DNA of 64,000 bases from Brachyspira alvinipulli ATCC 51933 (lineage in GTDB: Bacteria; Spirochaetota; Brachyspiria; Brachyspirales; Brachyspiraceae). The DNA lies in contig NZ_JADF01000018.1 in assembly GCF_000518245.1 (NCBI RefSeq), positions 108,477 through 172,476 of the forward strand, written 5' to 3'. Below are positions 56,573 to 64,000 of the stretch, one piece after another. The notes under the pieces were generated by a model, which saw only the letters and a program-made list of their open reading frames with translations, was not told the origin of the DNA and did no database searches. Numbering within the stretch: position 1 is the first letter of the stretch; every line of letters starts with the position of its first letter. A program made the translations under genes and the position numbers.

Positions 56573-57886
56573 ATGGGTAATAGTAGTAATTTTCAATATC
56601 CTAGCTCTTCATCTTGGAGAGAGGCTTATGATATACAAAGCCTTGTAAAATATGAAGCTCCTAATATGGAAGCTGTTTATTTCTTATATGATAATATAAA
56701 TATTTCAGGCGGACAGTCTTTAGATAATTCAAGTTATCCTAATTTTGGGTATTGGAGTAATACTTCAATTAATGAATCTGTTAATAAAATAAGAGTATCT
56801 GGCTTTTTAAGAGATGAAGAATATTTAAATAAAAAAATAGATTTAATAAATGCTTTTAAGATAAAAACAGATGATGAAAATCCAGCTTTTATTTTTTTAC
56901 CTCTTTATCCCAGATTAAAAGTAACTTTAGAAAACTGGTCTATAGATGAAAAAGCAAATGAAAATGGTCAATGTAAAATAGAACTTAATTTTAATCTATG
57001 TGCTGATAGAAAAAATGATGAAAATTATAATTTTCTTAATATAGAAGATGCTAAAAACAATGTTCAGGAAATAGCTAATAAAAATCTTGAAAAGAAATTA
57101 GAGAATAATTTTAATTATGATACTTTTTTATCAGGTATAAATAATGTATCAAGTAAACTTTCAAATGTTATTGGAATGATACAAGGAAAAGCAGATTATA
57201 TTAATGATATGGCAAGGGCTATAAATACAATATCTTCTACAATCGCTCAAGGAATTAGAACTCCTTCAGTTTTCGCTGATGCTTTACAGAATGTTGTATC
57301 TTCAATAGTTAATGGAATAATAGATATAAAACAGTCTGTAAATGAAACTGCTGAAAGCTCAAAATCATTCGCCGCAGGCGGCACGCAAGGTGGGCAGACG
57401 CCACAGTCGTCAATTAACAGCATACTTCCAATAGAAAATGCAAAAAATAATGAAAAAAAAGTTTTACTTCAGTTTCTTAATTTTTATAATTATGATACTA
57501 CAAAAGATACAATTTCTTTTAATGAAATGAATACTGCAAAAGAAAGTGATAATTTTATTAAAATAATTGCAGTTACTGCTGTTGCTAGTATTATAATTCA
57601 AATAGATGATAGTAAGGAAAAAATAAAAAATTATTTAGAACTATATGACAAATTAAATGATTCTATAAATAAAGATGATTATGAACTTAATAATGCTTTA
57701 ATAGACTTAAAAATATCTGTTATAGAAGAATTGAAAATAAAAGAATTAAAGAAATTAAGAAAAATTAAGTTCAATAAGAATATGACATTATTAAATGCAG
57801 AGCATTTTTTGAACTCATACAATTTGAGAGATTTTAATTTTATAGAAGATAGTTTTGTACTTCCTAAAGAAATATTTTATGTTTAA
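56573..57886 (+). CDS. Mu gp43-like DNA circularisation/tail protein
   Basis: The 437-residue protein begins with the DNA-circularisation N-terminal type sequence (SSSWREAYDIQSLVKYEAPNME, then FGYWSNTSINESVNKIRVSGFLRDEEYLNKK). The rest is helical. A GC-rich patch at 57371-57410 encodes a Gly/Gln-rich insert (AAGGTQGGQTPQ) out of keeping with the AT-rich gene. AGGATA precedes the ATG. Confidence 0.8.
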   Translation: MGNSSNFQYPSSSSWREAYDIQSLVKYEAPNMEAVYFLYDNINISGGQSLDNSSYPNFGYWSNTSINESVNKIRVSGFLRDEEYLNKKIDLINAFKIKTDDENPAFIFLPLYPRLKVTLENWSIDEKANENGQCKIELNFNLCADRKNDENYNFLNIEDAKNNVQEIANKNLEKKLENNFNYDTFLSGINNVSSKLSNVIGMIQGKADYINDMARAINTISSTIAQGIRTPSVFADALQNVVSSIVNGIIDIKQSVNETAESSKSFAAGGTQGGQTPQSSINSILPIENAKNNEKKVLLQFLNFYNYDTTKDTISFNEMNTAKESDNFIKIIAVTAVASIIIQIDDSKEKIKNYLELYDKLNDSINKDDYELNNALIDLKISVIEELKIKELKKLRKIKFNKNMTLLNAEHFLNSYNLRDFNFIEDSFVLPKEIFYV

Positions 57887-57903
57887 ATAGGAGTATTATT
57901 AAA

Positions 57904-58914
57904 ATGCATATTAAAGTTTATGCTGGAAAAAGCAAGAGATTAATTAATTATAATTCAATTATTATAAAAAAGAGTATTGATGAAATATGTAATACTGCTG
58001 ATATAGTATGTCCTTTAAGCGAATTAAAAAAAGTAGAAAAGCATGACAGGATAATAATAAAGGCTCTTATGTGGAATAATGAGGAGAGAAATGTAACAAC
58101 TACTTTAGTTGATGATATTAGTGCAGTATTAAATAATAATCAAAAGCAGATGACTATACATTCACGTTCTTATGCAAGAGATATAATAGATTCTACAGAT
58201 TCAGGAAGAATTGAAGGCGGTACATTAGTAGAGGTAGTAAGAAAAATAGCACAAAAATATAATTCTAATATAGTAGTATCACATTACCCTACAAACAAAG
58301 ATAATTCACCTCCTATAGCATCTTTTACATGGGAAAATGAAAGTGTTTGGCAGAAACTGCTTACTATAGCAGAAAATAATGGCTATGCAATAGCTTCAAA
58401 TCAAGCGTCTAATCTATATGTATGGGCTAGAAATACATATTTGGCAAATAATGCAAATCATAAAATCATAGAAGGAAAAAATATAAAATCAGCATCTTTA
58501 AATAAGAGAGGATATGAGCAGTTTAATTGCTATAGAATAAAAGGAAATTATGGAATAGGAGAAAAGTTTGATTATAAATGCGATACAAAAAGGGTATTTA
58601 CACTATTTTTTACAGATGAAAATATATCTCAAAAAGAACTTTTAAATAGAGCTGAATCAGAATTAAAAAGAAGAAAATCAGATGAATTAAATATTAATAT
58701 GTATGGTTGGGGATTATCATATGAGGAAATAGAAAATAAAAAAATAAAAAATAATGATAAGATAGAAGTATTTTATGAGCCTAAGCAAAAAATAAAAGTT
58801 AATATTCCTTCTTTTGGAATAGATGACTATAAAGTAATTAAAAGTGTTGAGCTTGTTCTTAATAATGAAGAGTTTTCATCTAATATAATTTTAGTAGATG
58901 AAGGAGCTGTATAA
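57904..58914 (+). CDS. Mu gp44-like baseplate hub protein
   Basis: The 336-residue protein resembles the phage late-control D/Mu gp44 (gpP) hub: IHSRSYARDIIDSTDSG, then FTWENESVWQKLLTIAENNGYAIAS and a C-terminal beta domain. It forms the centre of the baseplate with gp45. TAGGAG precedes the ATG. It continues the gp43-gp48 order. Confidence 0.85.
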   Translation: MHIKVYAGKSKRLINYNSIIIKKSIDEICNTADIVCPLSELKKVEKHDRIIIKALMWNNEERNVTTTLVDDISAVLNNNQKQMTIHSRSYARDIIDSTDSGRIEGGTLVEVVRKIAQKYNSNIVVSHYPTNKDNSPPIASFTWENESVWQKLLTIAENNGYAIASNQASNLYVWARNTYLANNANHKIIEGKNIKSASLNKRGYEQFNCYRIKGNYGIGEKFDYKCDTKRVFTLFFTDENISQKELLNRAESELKRRKSDELNINMYGWGLSYEEIENKKIKNNDKIEVFYEPKQKIKVNIPSFGIDDYKVIKSVELVLNNEEFSSNIILVDEGAV

Positions 58915-58917
58915 AAT

Positions 58918-59484
58918 ATGTCTTTGCCTAATCTTATTTCATCTATATCTTCTAAAATAGCAAATATGATAACTATTTCAAAATTTATAAAAAGAAATAA
59001 TGATGATACTATTCAAGTAAAATCTTCTTATGATAAAACAATAGAAAAAAAAGAATTATTTCCTTATGGATTTATTGCAAAAGCTAAAGAAGGAGAAGTA
59101 ATTATTTTATCTAAAGGCGGTAATTTTGACAGCTCTCAAATATTGCCTATTTTATCTAGTGATAAAGCTCCTGAAATTAAAGAAGGAGATACATGTATAT
59201 ATAATGAAAAAATATCAATAATTATAAATGAGGATATGATAAAAATAGGAGGAGATGATTTCGGCGGACTTATAAAAATAGAAGAATTAAAAAAAGAATT
59301 GGAAAAAAATAATCAAATACTTCAAGCTATATTAAATATATGTTTAGGAGCTCCTATACCAGAAGCTGGAAATGGAGCAAACTCTGCTTTTCAGCTTGCT
59401 TTAAGTACTGCTTTAGCTGGAAAGACAATTGCTAATTTTAGTAGTATAGAAAATACAAAAATAGTGCATGGAGCCAATAATTGA
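58918..59484 (+). CDS. Mu gp45-like baseplate spike protein
   Basis: The 188-residue protein contains the central OB-like region (LFPYGFIAKAKEGEVIILSKGG) and a C-terminal beta-rich stretch (CIYNEKISIIINEDMIKIGGDDFGG) followed by a hydrophobic tail. This fits the Mu gp45 membrane-piercing spike. It starts 3 bp after gp44. Confidence 0.82.
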   Translation: MSLPNLISSISSKIANMITISKFIKRNNDDTIQVKSSYDKTIEKKELFPYGFIAKAKEGEVIILSKGGNFDSSQILPILSSDKAPEIKEGDTCIYNEKISIIINEDMIKIGGDDFGGLIKIEELKKELEKNNQILQAILNICLGAPIPEAGNGANSAFQLALSTALAGKTIANFSSIENTKIVHGANN

Positions 59485-59809
59485 AATGTTAGAAATAGAT
59501 CTAAACAAATATAATAATATAGAATATCTTGTTTCTATGAGCATTTATTCAAATAAAAATAAATGGTGGGCAGACAATGATTTTGGCAGCGATTTATTTG
59601 CAAAAAAAAATAAATTAAGCAAAGAAACTCAAAATGAAGTAAAAAGAATAATAACTGATTCTCTTGAATGGATAGTTGAAGACGGACTTGCAAAAGATAT
59701 AGAAGTTGATACTGAAATAGAAAATAAAAGCAGATTAAATTATTCTGTTTTAGTCAGAAAGCCTGATAATAATACAGAAATTATAAAAGGAGTGTGGGAT
59801 AATGAATGA
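59468..59809 (+). CDS. Mu gp46-like (GPW/gp25 family) baseplate wedge protein
   Basis: The 113-residue protein shows the typical NKWWADNDFGSDLFAKKNKLS start region and the strand-rich LNYSVLVRKPD end of gp46/gp25 wedge proteins. It overlaps gp45 by 17 bp and gp47 by 8 bp, so the genes are coupled. Confidence 0.85.
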   Translation: MEPIIEMLEIDLNKYNNIEYLVSMSIYSNKNKWWADNDFGSDLFAKKNKLSKETQNEVKRIITDSLEWIVEDGLAKDIEVDTEIENKSRLNYSVLVRKPDNNTEIIKGVWDNE

Positions 59810-60848
59810 ATCTTTAGAGCAATTAAAATTAAAAATATTAAATCAATATTACAGTGAATTAAATCCTCTTGAAAATACTCCTAAATATAATTTAGTAAAA
59901 GTAATAGCAAATGTAGAAGCTGGTATTCAATATTCCCTTTTAGGTGATATAGAGTTTTTAAAAAAACAAATATTTCCTGATACAGCAGAAAAGGATTTTT
60001 TAAGAGCTCATTGGGCTGACAGAGTACCGCCTCTATATGCTGAGGTGGCGAGCGGAAGTATTTTGGTAAAAGGTATTGCTGGTGTTTCAATTCCTTCAGG
60101 CTCAGTATTTAGATCTGAACAAGGTAATAATTATTTTATGACAAAAACGTACATCATAGCAGAAAATGGAAGTGTAGAAATAGAAGTTCAGGCTGAAAAT
60201 GCAGGTACCAGCTACAATTTAAAATCAGAATCTAAATTAAAATTAGCTTCTAATTTAATAGCAAATGTAGAAAGTGAAGCTGTTGTTCAAAGAGATATAG
60301 CAGGAGGAACAGATGGAGAAACAGATGAGGCTTATTTAATTAGAGTATTAAATTATATAAAAGGAAACAGTAATGGAGGAAATGGAGATTTTGCTGATGA
60401 AGCATTGAACTCATCATCAGAAGTAAGCAAAGCATTTGAGTTTAGAAATTTTAATGTATTTGGTGCTTTGCTTGTAGTTGTAATAGGAGGAAATGCAGAT
60501 ACTGGCTTTATGAAAGTATCAAACATAGATAAAGTTCAAGAGCATATAGAAAAAAAATATCCATATACAATATTTACAGTAAAAACTCCAGAAATTATAA
60601 CTGTAAATATAACTATAGAATTAAAAAGAGAAGAAGATACTGTAGGAATTAGAGAAATGATTACATCTACTATTAAAGAATATTTTAATAAAAGAGTAAA
60701 GCCTGATATGGAAATAAAAGAAGCATTAATCAAAAATCTTATAGTTGATGATATTAATGTTACAGAAGCTAATGTTGAAATAGAAGGAGGAGATAAATAC
60801 TATAATCAATTAGAATATGCTGTTTTAGGAACTATAACATGGAACTAA
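59802..60848 (+). CDS. Mu gp47-like baseplate J protein
   Basis: The 348-residue protein has the baseplate J-like pattern: KDFLRAHWADRVPPLYAEVASGSILV, GTSYNLKSESKLKL, AGGTDGETDEAYLIRVLNYI. It links the baseplate to the tail fibres. It overlaps both neighbours by 8-10 bp. Confidence 0.9.
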   Translation: MNESLEQLKLKILNQYYSELNPLENTPKYNLVKVIANVEAGIQYSLLGDIEFLKKQIFPDTAEKDFLRAHWADRVPPLYAEVASGSILVKGIAGVSIPSGSVFRSEQGNNYFMTKTYIIAENGSVEIEVQAENAGTSYNLKSESKLKLASNLIANVESEAVVQRDIAGGTDGETDEAYLIRVLNYIKGNSNGGNGDFADEALNSSSEVSKAFEFRNFNVFGALLVVVIGGNADTGFMKVSNIDKVQEHIEKKYPYTIFTVKTPEIITVNITIELKREEDTVGIREMITSTIKEYFNKRVKPDMEIKEALIKNLIVDDINVTEANVEIEGGDKYYNQLEYAVLGTITWN

Positions 60849-61405
60849 ATATTAAAGATGAAAAAACTTATTTTGAAGCTGTAAAAAGTCTTTATCCTGA
60901 AGGGGTATTTTTTGAAAGTCAGTTTGAAAATGAAAACTCTGATATGTCTAAATTAGCAAAACTTCAGGCTGATATGATAAAAAAAATAAAATTAGAATTA
61001 AAGAAATTATGGCTTGAAGCCAGGCTTGAAACTTGTACAGAAGATACGATAGAAGATTATGAAAGAATACACTCTAAGGAAATAAGAAATGGTTTAAGTT
61101 TAGAAAAAAGAAAATTACTTATTTTGCAAAATGATTTGCTTGTTTCTCAAAACCCAAAAGATACTATTAACAATCTTATAAAAAATGATTATCAAACAGA
61201 AATATTAAATATTAATGCTAATCATAAAATATCTGTATTCGGACATGCATCTTTTGGTCATACAAGACTTTATAATTATAGAGCATTTTGTTCAGTAATA
61301 ATAAAATTAAAAAAGATAGAAGATTCAAATAAAAAAATAGAATTAGAAGAGTTTTTAATAAATTTATTTGATGCAAATAAAATAATATTTTTTGATTATG
61401 TATAA
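60839..61405 (+). CDS. Mu gp48-like (DUF2313) tail protein
   Basis: The 188-residue protein matches the gp48/DUF2313 type: YFEAVKSLYPEGVFFE at the start and RLETCTEDTIEDYERIHSKE in the middle. It is the last wedge gene in the Mu order and overlaps gp47 by 10 bp. Confidence 0.82.
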   Translation: MELNIKDEKTYFEAVKSLYPEGVFFESQFENENSDMSKLAKLQADMIKKIKLELKKLWLEARLETCTEDTIEDYERIHSKEIRNGLSLEKRKLLILQNDLLVSQNPKDTINNLIKNDYQTEILNINANHKISVFGHASFGHTRLYNYRAFCSVIIKLKKIEDSNKKIELEEFLINLFDANKIIFFDYV

Positions 61406-61419
61406 AGGAGTTAATTTTT

Positions 61420-62859
61420 ATGTCATTATATCCTAAAGACCAAGAAATCACAGTTTTTGGAGAAAATATAAAATATCCGAATATGGGAGAAGATGGAAAG
61501 TTTACAAATGGAAGTTTTTCTGACCCTAAAATTAAGCCTTCTTTTATTCCAGCTGAAACTATAAACCTTATTTTGGATAATTTGGAAAATGTTATAAAAG
61601 AAGCTGGTATTGAAAGTAATAATCAAGATACAAATCAATTGATAAATGCTGTAAAAAAACTTGCTGGAGATAATGTCAGTAAATTTAAATATAAATTAGA
61701 AGAATTTGATACTGGTAAAATTTGGATAGATGACAGAATTATATACGGCAGAGTATTTGTAATAGAAAATTTAAATACTCAGCATTTTCCTATAGAGATT
61801 CATACATTTGATGATATAGATAAAATGATAGACTATAAAATAATAGGTGTTTATAATTATGATGTTGTAAAACAGCTATTCAAAGATTATTTAATAGGTA
61901 AAGATAAAATGCCTGCTATTTTAGCTTTATATATAGAAAACAACATTTTATATTTTCATTGTTTAACAAATCCAGATCTAATTATAAATAATAATGACAA
62001 TAAATTAGAAATATATATAGAATATATAAAAAATAATAAAACTTTACTTATTATAAATCCATTATCTTTAGATTTATATGAAGATATAGACAGGATATCA
62101 GAATTGCAGGTAAATACAGATGCTGAAACTTTTGAAGCTAGAATAGAAAATCAAGAAATAGCTTCATTAATTATAGAAGAAAATAAATTAAGAGTTGTAC
62201 AAAAAAAGATAGGAAGTTCAAATATAATAATAGAAGCTCATGCATCTGGAAGAGAAAAAGCAAGCGTAACTATACCAATACAGATAAAAGAAAGACCAAT
62301 TACAACTTTAACTTTATCATCTCAAAGCGGTGAAGTTAAGCAAGATGAAACTATTTCAATTACTGCTGATACTAATGCTGATAGTATAGAAGCTCAAATA
62401 AATAATTCTAATGCTCAAATAAGTGTATCTGGAAAAACTATTAATATTATTGGTAAAAATGTAGGTTCTTCAATTATTACAGTAAAAGCACAGATACCAA
62501 ACTCTTTGGAAGTTAGTAAAAATTATAATTTAAATATTTTAGAAAATATATATTATAATTCGTTAATATATGGCAAAATAACTTCAAATTCAGCGTCATG
62601 GGGATACAATATATTAACAATTAATTGGACAAATAATAATTGGGATTGGAATTCTGGAAGAAATAATGTAGTAATTAAAACATATAATAGTAATAATCTT
62701 TTACAAACTATAAAATGTAATTATTATATTAGCTATTTTTCTCCAAATGTACAAAGTTCTAATGCATATTTTAAAAAAGATGGCGAAAAATTATTAGCAT
62801 ATCAATCAAGACTTAATAATGTCGAATCTATTACTGATATAGTAATATTTTCAGCATAA
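61420..62859 (+). CDS. phage tail fibre/collar protein with Ig-like repeats
   Basis: The 479-residue protein starts with a tail-collar-like region (TVFGENIKYPNMGEDGKF, then IPAETINLILDNLENVIKEAG). Residues about 210-390 contain two Ig-like (BID2-type) repeats with TLTLSSQSGEVKQDETISITAD and NIIGKNVGSSIITVKA. The C-terminus is Asn/Ser/Tyr-rich and likely binds a receptor. AAGGAG precedes the ATG. It ends the tail operon. Confidence 0.82.
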   Translation: MSLYPKDQEITVFGENIKYPNMGEDGKFTNGSFSDPKIKPSFIPAETINLILDNLENVIKEAGIESNNQDTNQLINAVKKLAGDNVSKFKYKLEEFDTGKIWIDDRIIYGRVFVIENLNTQHFPIEIHTFDDIDKMIDYKIIGVYNYDVVKQLFKDYLIGKDKMPAILALYIENNILYFHCLTNPDLIINNNDNKLEIYIEYIKNNKTLLIINPLSLDLYEDIDRISELQVNTDAETFEARIENQEIASLIIEENKLRVVQKKIGSSNIIIEAHASGREKASVTIPIQIKERPITTLTLSSQSGEVKQDETISITADTNADSIEAQINNSNAQISVSGKTINIIGKNVGSSIITVKAQIPNSLEVSKNYNLNILENIYYNSLIYGKITSNSASWGYNILTINWTNNNWDWNSGRNNVVIKTYNSNNLLQTIKCNYYISYFSPNVQSSNAYFKKDGEKLLAYQSRLNNVESITDIVIFSA

Positions 62860-63208
62860 TAAGTACTAATAGCCACTATTTTTATGGCTAGTTTTTTTGA
62901 ATACCTTTTATTTTGGGATAGCATTTTGTTTTGGGCATTATTTAGTATCGTAATATATACTTTTTTATAATTAGCTCCGTTTTCTAATTTGTATAAATCT
63001 TCTAAAACGTTGCCTTGAATAGTTTGAGGTTTATACACAGTTTTATAAACCTCTAAAAATTTCTTATTTCTTACTTCCAATGATAAGTGAGGTGTTTTAT
63101 TTTCTATAATCTCTTCTTCTTTAATATATTTAATATCTGGAGCTAAAATTATATTAGAACAGCTTAAAATAAAAATAACAATAATAATAAAAATGATTTA
63201 ATATACAT
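62802..63208 (-). pseudogene. frameshifted lipoprotein-like gene
   Basis: On the minus strand ATG at 63208 encodes MYIKSFLLLLLFLF and then stops. One added A near 63197 would give MYIK-IIFIIIVIFILSC, a perfect lipobox, then SNIILAPDIKYIKEEEIIENK, joining the frame that runs to 62802. The C-terminal part overlaps the fibre gene and the terminator and may not be genuine. A single-base error or decay is equally possible. Confidence 0.4.
62869..62898 (+). terminator. terminator of the tail operon
   Basis: TAGCCA (62870-62875) pairs with TGGCTA (62885-62890), followed by GTTTTTTT. Confidence 0.82.
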
Positions 63209-63265
63209 ATATGCTTATATTAGCATGATGTAAATTCAAGTCAAGGCAAAAAGGCTATATTTAAC

Positions 63266-63295
63266 TTGATTTAAAAAATATTTATTTATTATAAA
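63266..63295 (+). promoter_or_regulatory. promoter of the DUF4145 gene
   Basis: TTGATT (63266-63271), 18-bp spacer, TATAAA (63290-63295). It gives the cargo gene its own transcription start. Confidence 0.5.
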
Positions 63296-63326
63296 TAATG
63301 TTAATAATAAAATGGAGCTATTTTTT

Positions 63327-63923
63327 ATGGAAAACTATACAAATCTAAAATGGCAATCAATAGATGAATATAAATCTATAAGTTTTATATGTTGGAATTG
63401 TGGAGAAAATATTGCATCAGAAAAAGCATATGGAGCAACATATTATTCTACAGGTTACAAAAAAAATTTTTATATAGGATTAGTTTATATATGTCATAAA
63501 TGTAATGCTCCAAACATATTTAATAGAGATGGAGATCCTATAATAAAACCTCCTTATGGTAAGAATATTGATAAATTACCAAATGAAATAAGAGAAGCGT
63601 ATAATGAAGCTAGAAAATGTATGCAAGTTGGAGCATATACTGCTGCTAGTATGATTTTAAGAAAAATATTAATGAATGTAGCTGTTTCTGAAGGAAAAGA
63701 AGAAGGTGATACATTCAAAAATTATATAGATTATTTAGACAATGAAGGTATCATACATAAAAAACAAAAAGGTCTTATAAATAAAGTTAGAGAAATAGGA
63801 AATGAAGCTAATCATGAGATTAAATCTGTATCTGAAGAAGATGCTCAATATATATTTAAATTAATTGAGCATCTATTGTTAAATAATTATGAATTTATAG
63901 ATAATGATAACTCCCCAAATTAA
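63327..63923 (+). CDS. DUF4145 protein with zinc ribbon
   Basis: The 198-residue protein has an N-terminal zinc ribbon (CWNC and CHKC) and a C-terminal helical DUF4145 domain (EARKCMQVGAYTAASMILRKILMN, then INKVREIGNEANHEI). DUF4145 occurs alone or fused to nucleases and restriction-related enzymes and is often found in defence islands. The ATG at 63327 follows GGAG at 63314-63317; an ATG at 63312 would overlap it. It lies inside the right 21-bp repeat as likely cargo. Confidence 0.82.
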   Translation: MENYTNLKWQSIDEYKSISFICWNCGENIASEKAYGATYYSTGYKKNFYIGLVYICHKCNAPNIFNRDGDPIIKPPYGKNIDKLPNEIREAYNEARKCMQVGAYTAASMILRKILMNVAVSEGKEEGDTFKNYIDYLDNEGIIHKKQKGLINKVREIGNEANHEIKSVSEEDAQYIFKLIEHLLLNNYEFIDNDNSPN

Positions 63924-63936
63924 GCTCATATTTAAT

Positions 63937-63957
63937 ATTATGCAATTAATTTAATAA
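63937..63957 (+). repeat. putative attR, 21-bp direct repeat
   Basis: A perfect copy of 48238-48258, 13 bp after the DUF4145 stop. Confidence 0.75.
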
Positions 63958-64000
63958 ATATATTCGTTGGTTTTTGACTCGTTTTTTGTTGGGGTTATCA

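Larger units (their letters stand above)
48238..63957 (+). mobile_element. decaying Mu-type prophage remnant
   Basis: The 15.7-kb segment lies between perfect 21-bp repeats. It encodes lysis genes, gp27/gp28-like packaging genes, a tape measure, gp43-gp48-like baseplate genes and a tail fibre, all on the plus strand. Integrase, transposase, portal, protease, capsid, sheath and tube genes are absent. Two or three genes are disrupted by frameshifts or stops. Probable cargo genes sit at both ends. Confidence 0.8.

Noticed and set aside
48238..63957. VSH-1, the Brachyspira gene transfer agent
   Set aside because: The gene order follows the Mu tail pattern and lacks head genes; I cannot match it to VSH-1 from sequence reading, so no such claim is made.
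48238..63957. Functional R-type tailocin
   Set aside because: A contractile tailocin needs sheath and tube genes, which are absent here, and the endolysin is broken.

Overview
The window is about 27% G+C with strongly AT-biased codons. It carries a tandem array of Brachyspira-type variable surface protein (Vsp/Bhmp39) genes, a FlgF/FlgG-type flagellar rod protein, two chemotaxis receptors and anaerobic oxidative-stress enzymes (rubrerythrins, a flavin reductase-rubredoxin fusion). Together these point to an intestinal spirochaete of the genus Brachyspira; the species cannot be told from the sequence alone.

Layout. 1-1911: a two-gene cassette, a PIN nuclease-GNAT-PUA-like (EVE/ASCH-type) fusion followed by a small ASCH protein. 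2020-30582: mostly core genes: MCP, ruvB, an M23 peptidase that seems to start at a non-canonical ATT codon, lon, dnaX, a DUF1349 protein, an aldo/keto reductase, murA, flgF/G, a second MCP, alr plus a sodium:alanine symporter, the flavin reductase-rubredoxin under a strong promoter overlapped by a palindromic operator, an adenine methyltransferase with no partner nuclease, a CoA-disulfide-reductase-like enzyme, a TPR protein, two PepSY-like periplasmic proteins, two related micro-ORFs, rpsT, tRNA-Asp, a MoxR-like ATPase and an Rpn-type nuclease. 30583-36610: four tandem vsp paralogues, the first behind a leader of about 325 nt full of hairpins. 36611-48066: a small TPR protein, rubrerythrin, a glycerol catabolic operon (glpF, glpK, GlpA-like, pyridine-nucleotide oxidoreductase, arginase-family protein, DUF1667), an MFS transporter, recJ and a second, degenerate rubrerythrin.

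48238-63957 is a 15.7-kb decaying Mu-type prophage remnant bounded by a perfect 21-bp direct repeat (putative attL/attR). It keeps a lysis cassette (frameshifted GH19-like endolysin, holin-like protein, Rz/Rz1-like spanins), a broken gp27-like gene, an intact gp28-like terminase, the tape measure, gp43-gp48-like baseplate genes and a tail fibre. There is no integrase, portal, capsid, sheath or tube gene. The missing block would lie at a 124-bp, roughly 55% G+C, hairpin-rich junction. Probable cargo genes (DUF2513, DUF2806, DUF4145) sit at its two ends.

Most notable: (1) the predicted 5' end of the third vsp mRNA is perfectly complementary over 14 nt to two repeats in the leader of the first vsp gene, suggesting RNA cross-talk or an inversion site in a surface-antigen array; (2) the PIN-GNAT-PUA + ASCH cassette; (3) the prophage remnant with GC-rich mini-patches that share 9-10-mers; (4) two homologous small proteins of about 28 and 42 aa that are easily missed; (5) the M23 peptidase that would be truncated by 138 residues under ordinary start-codon rules.
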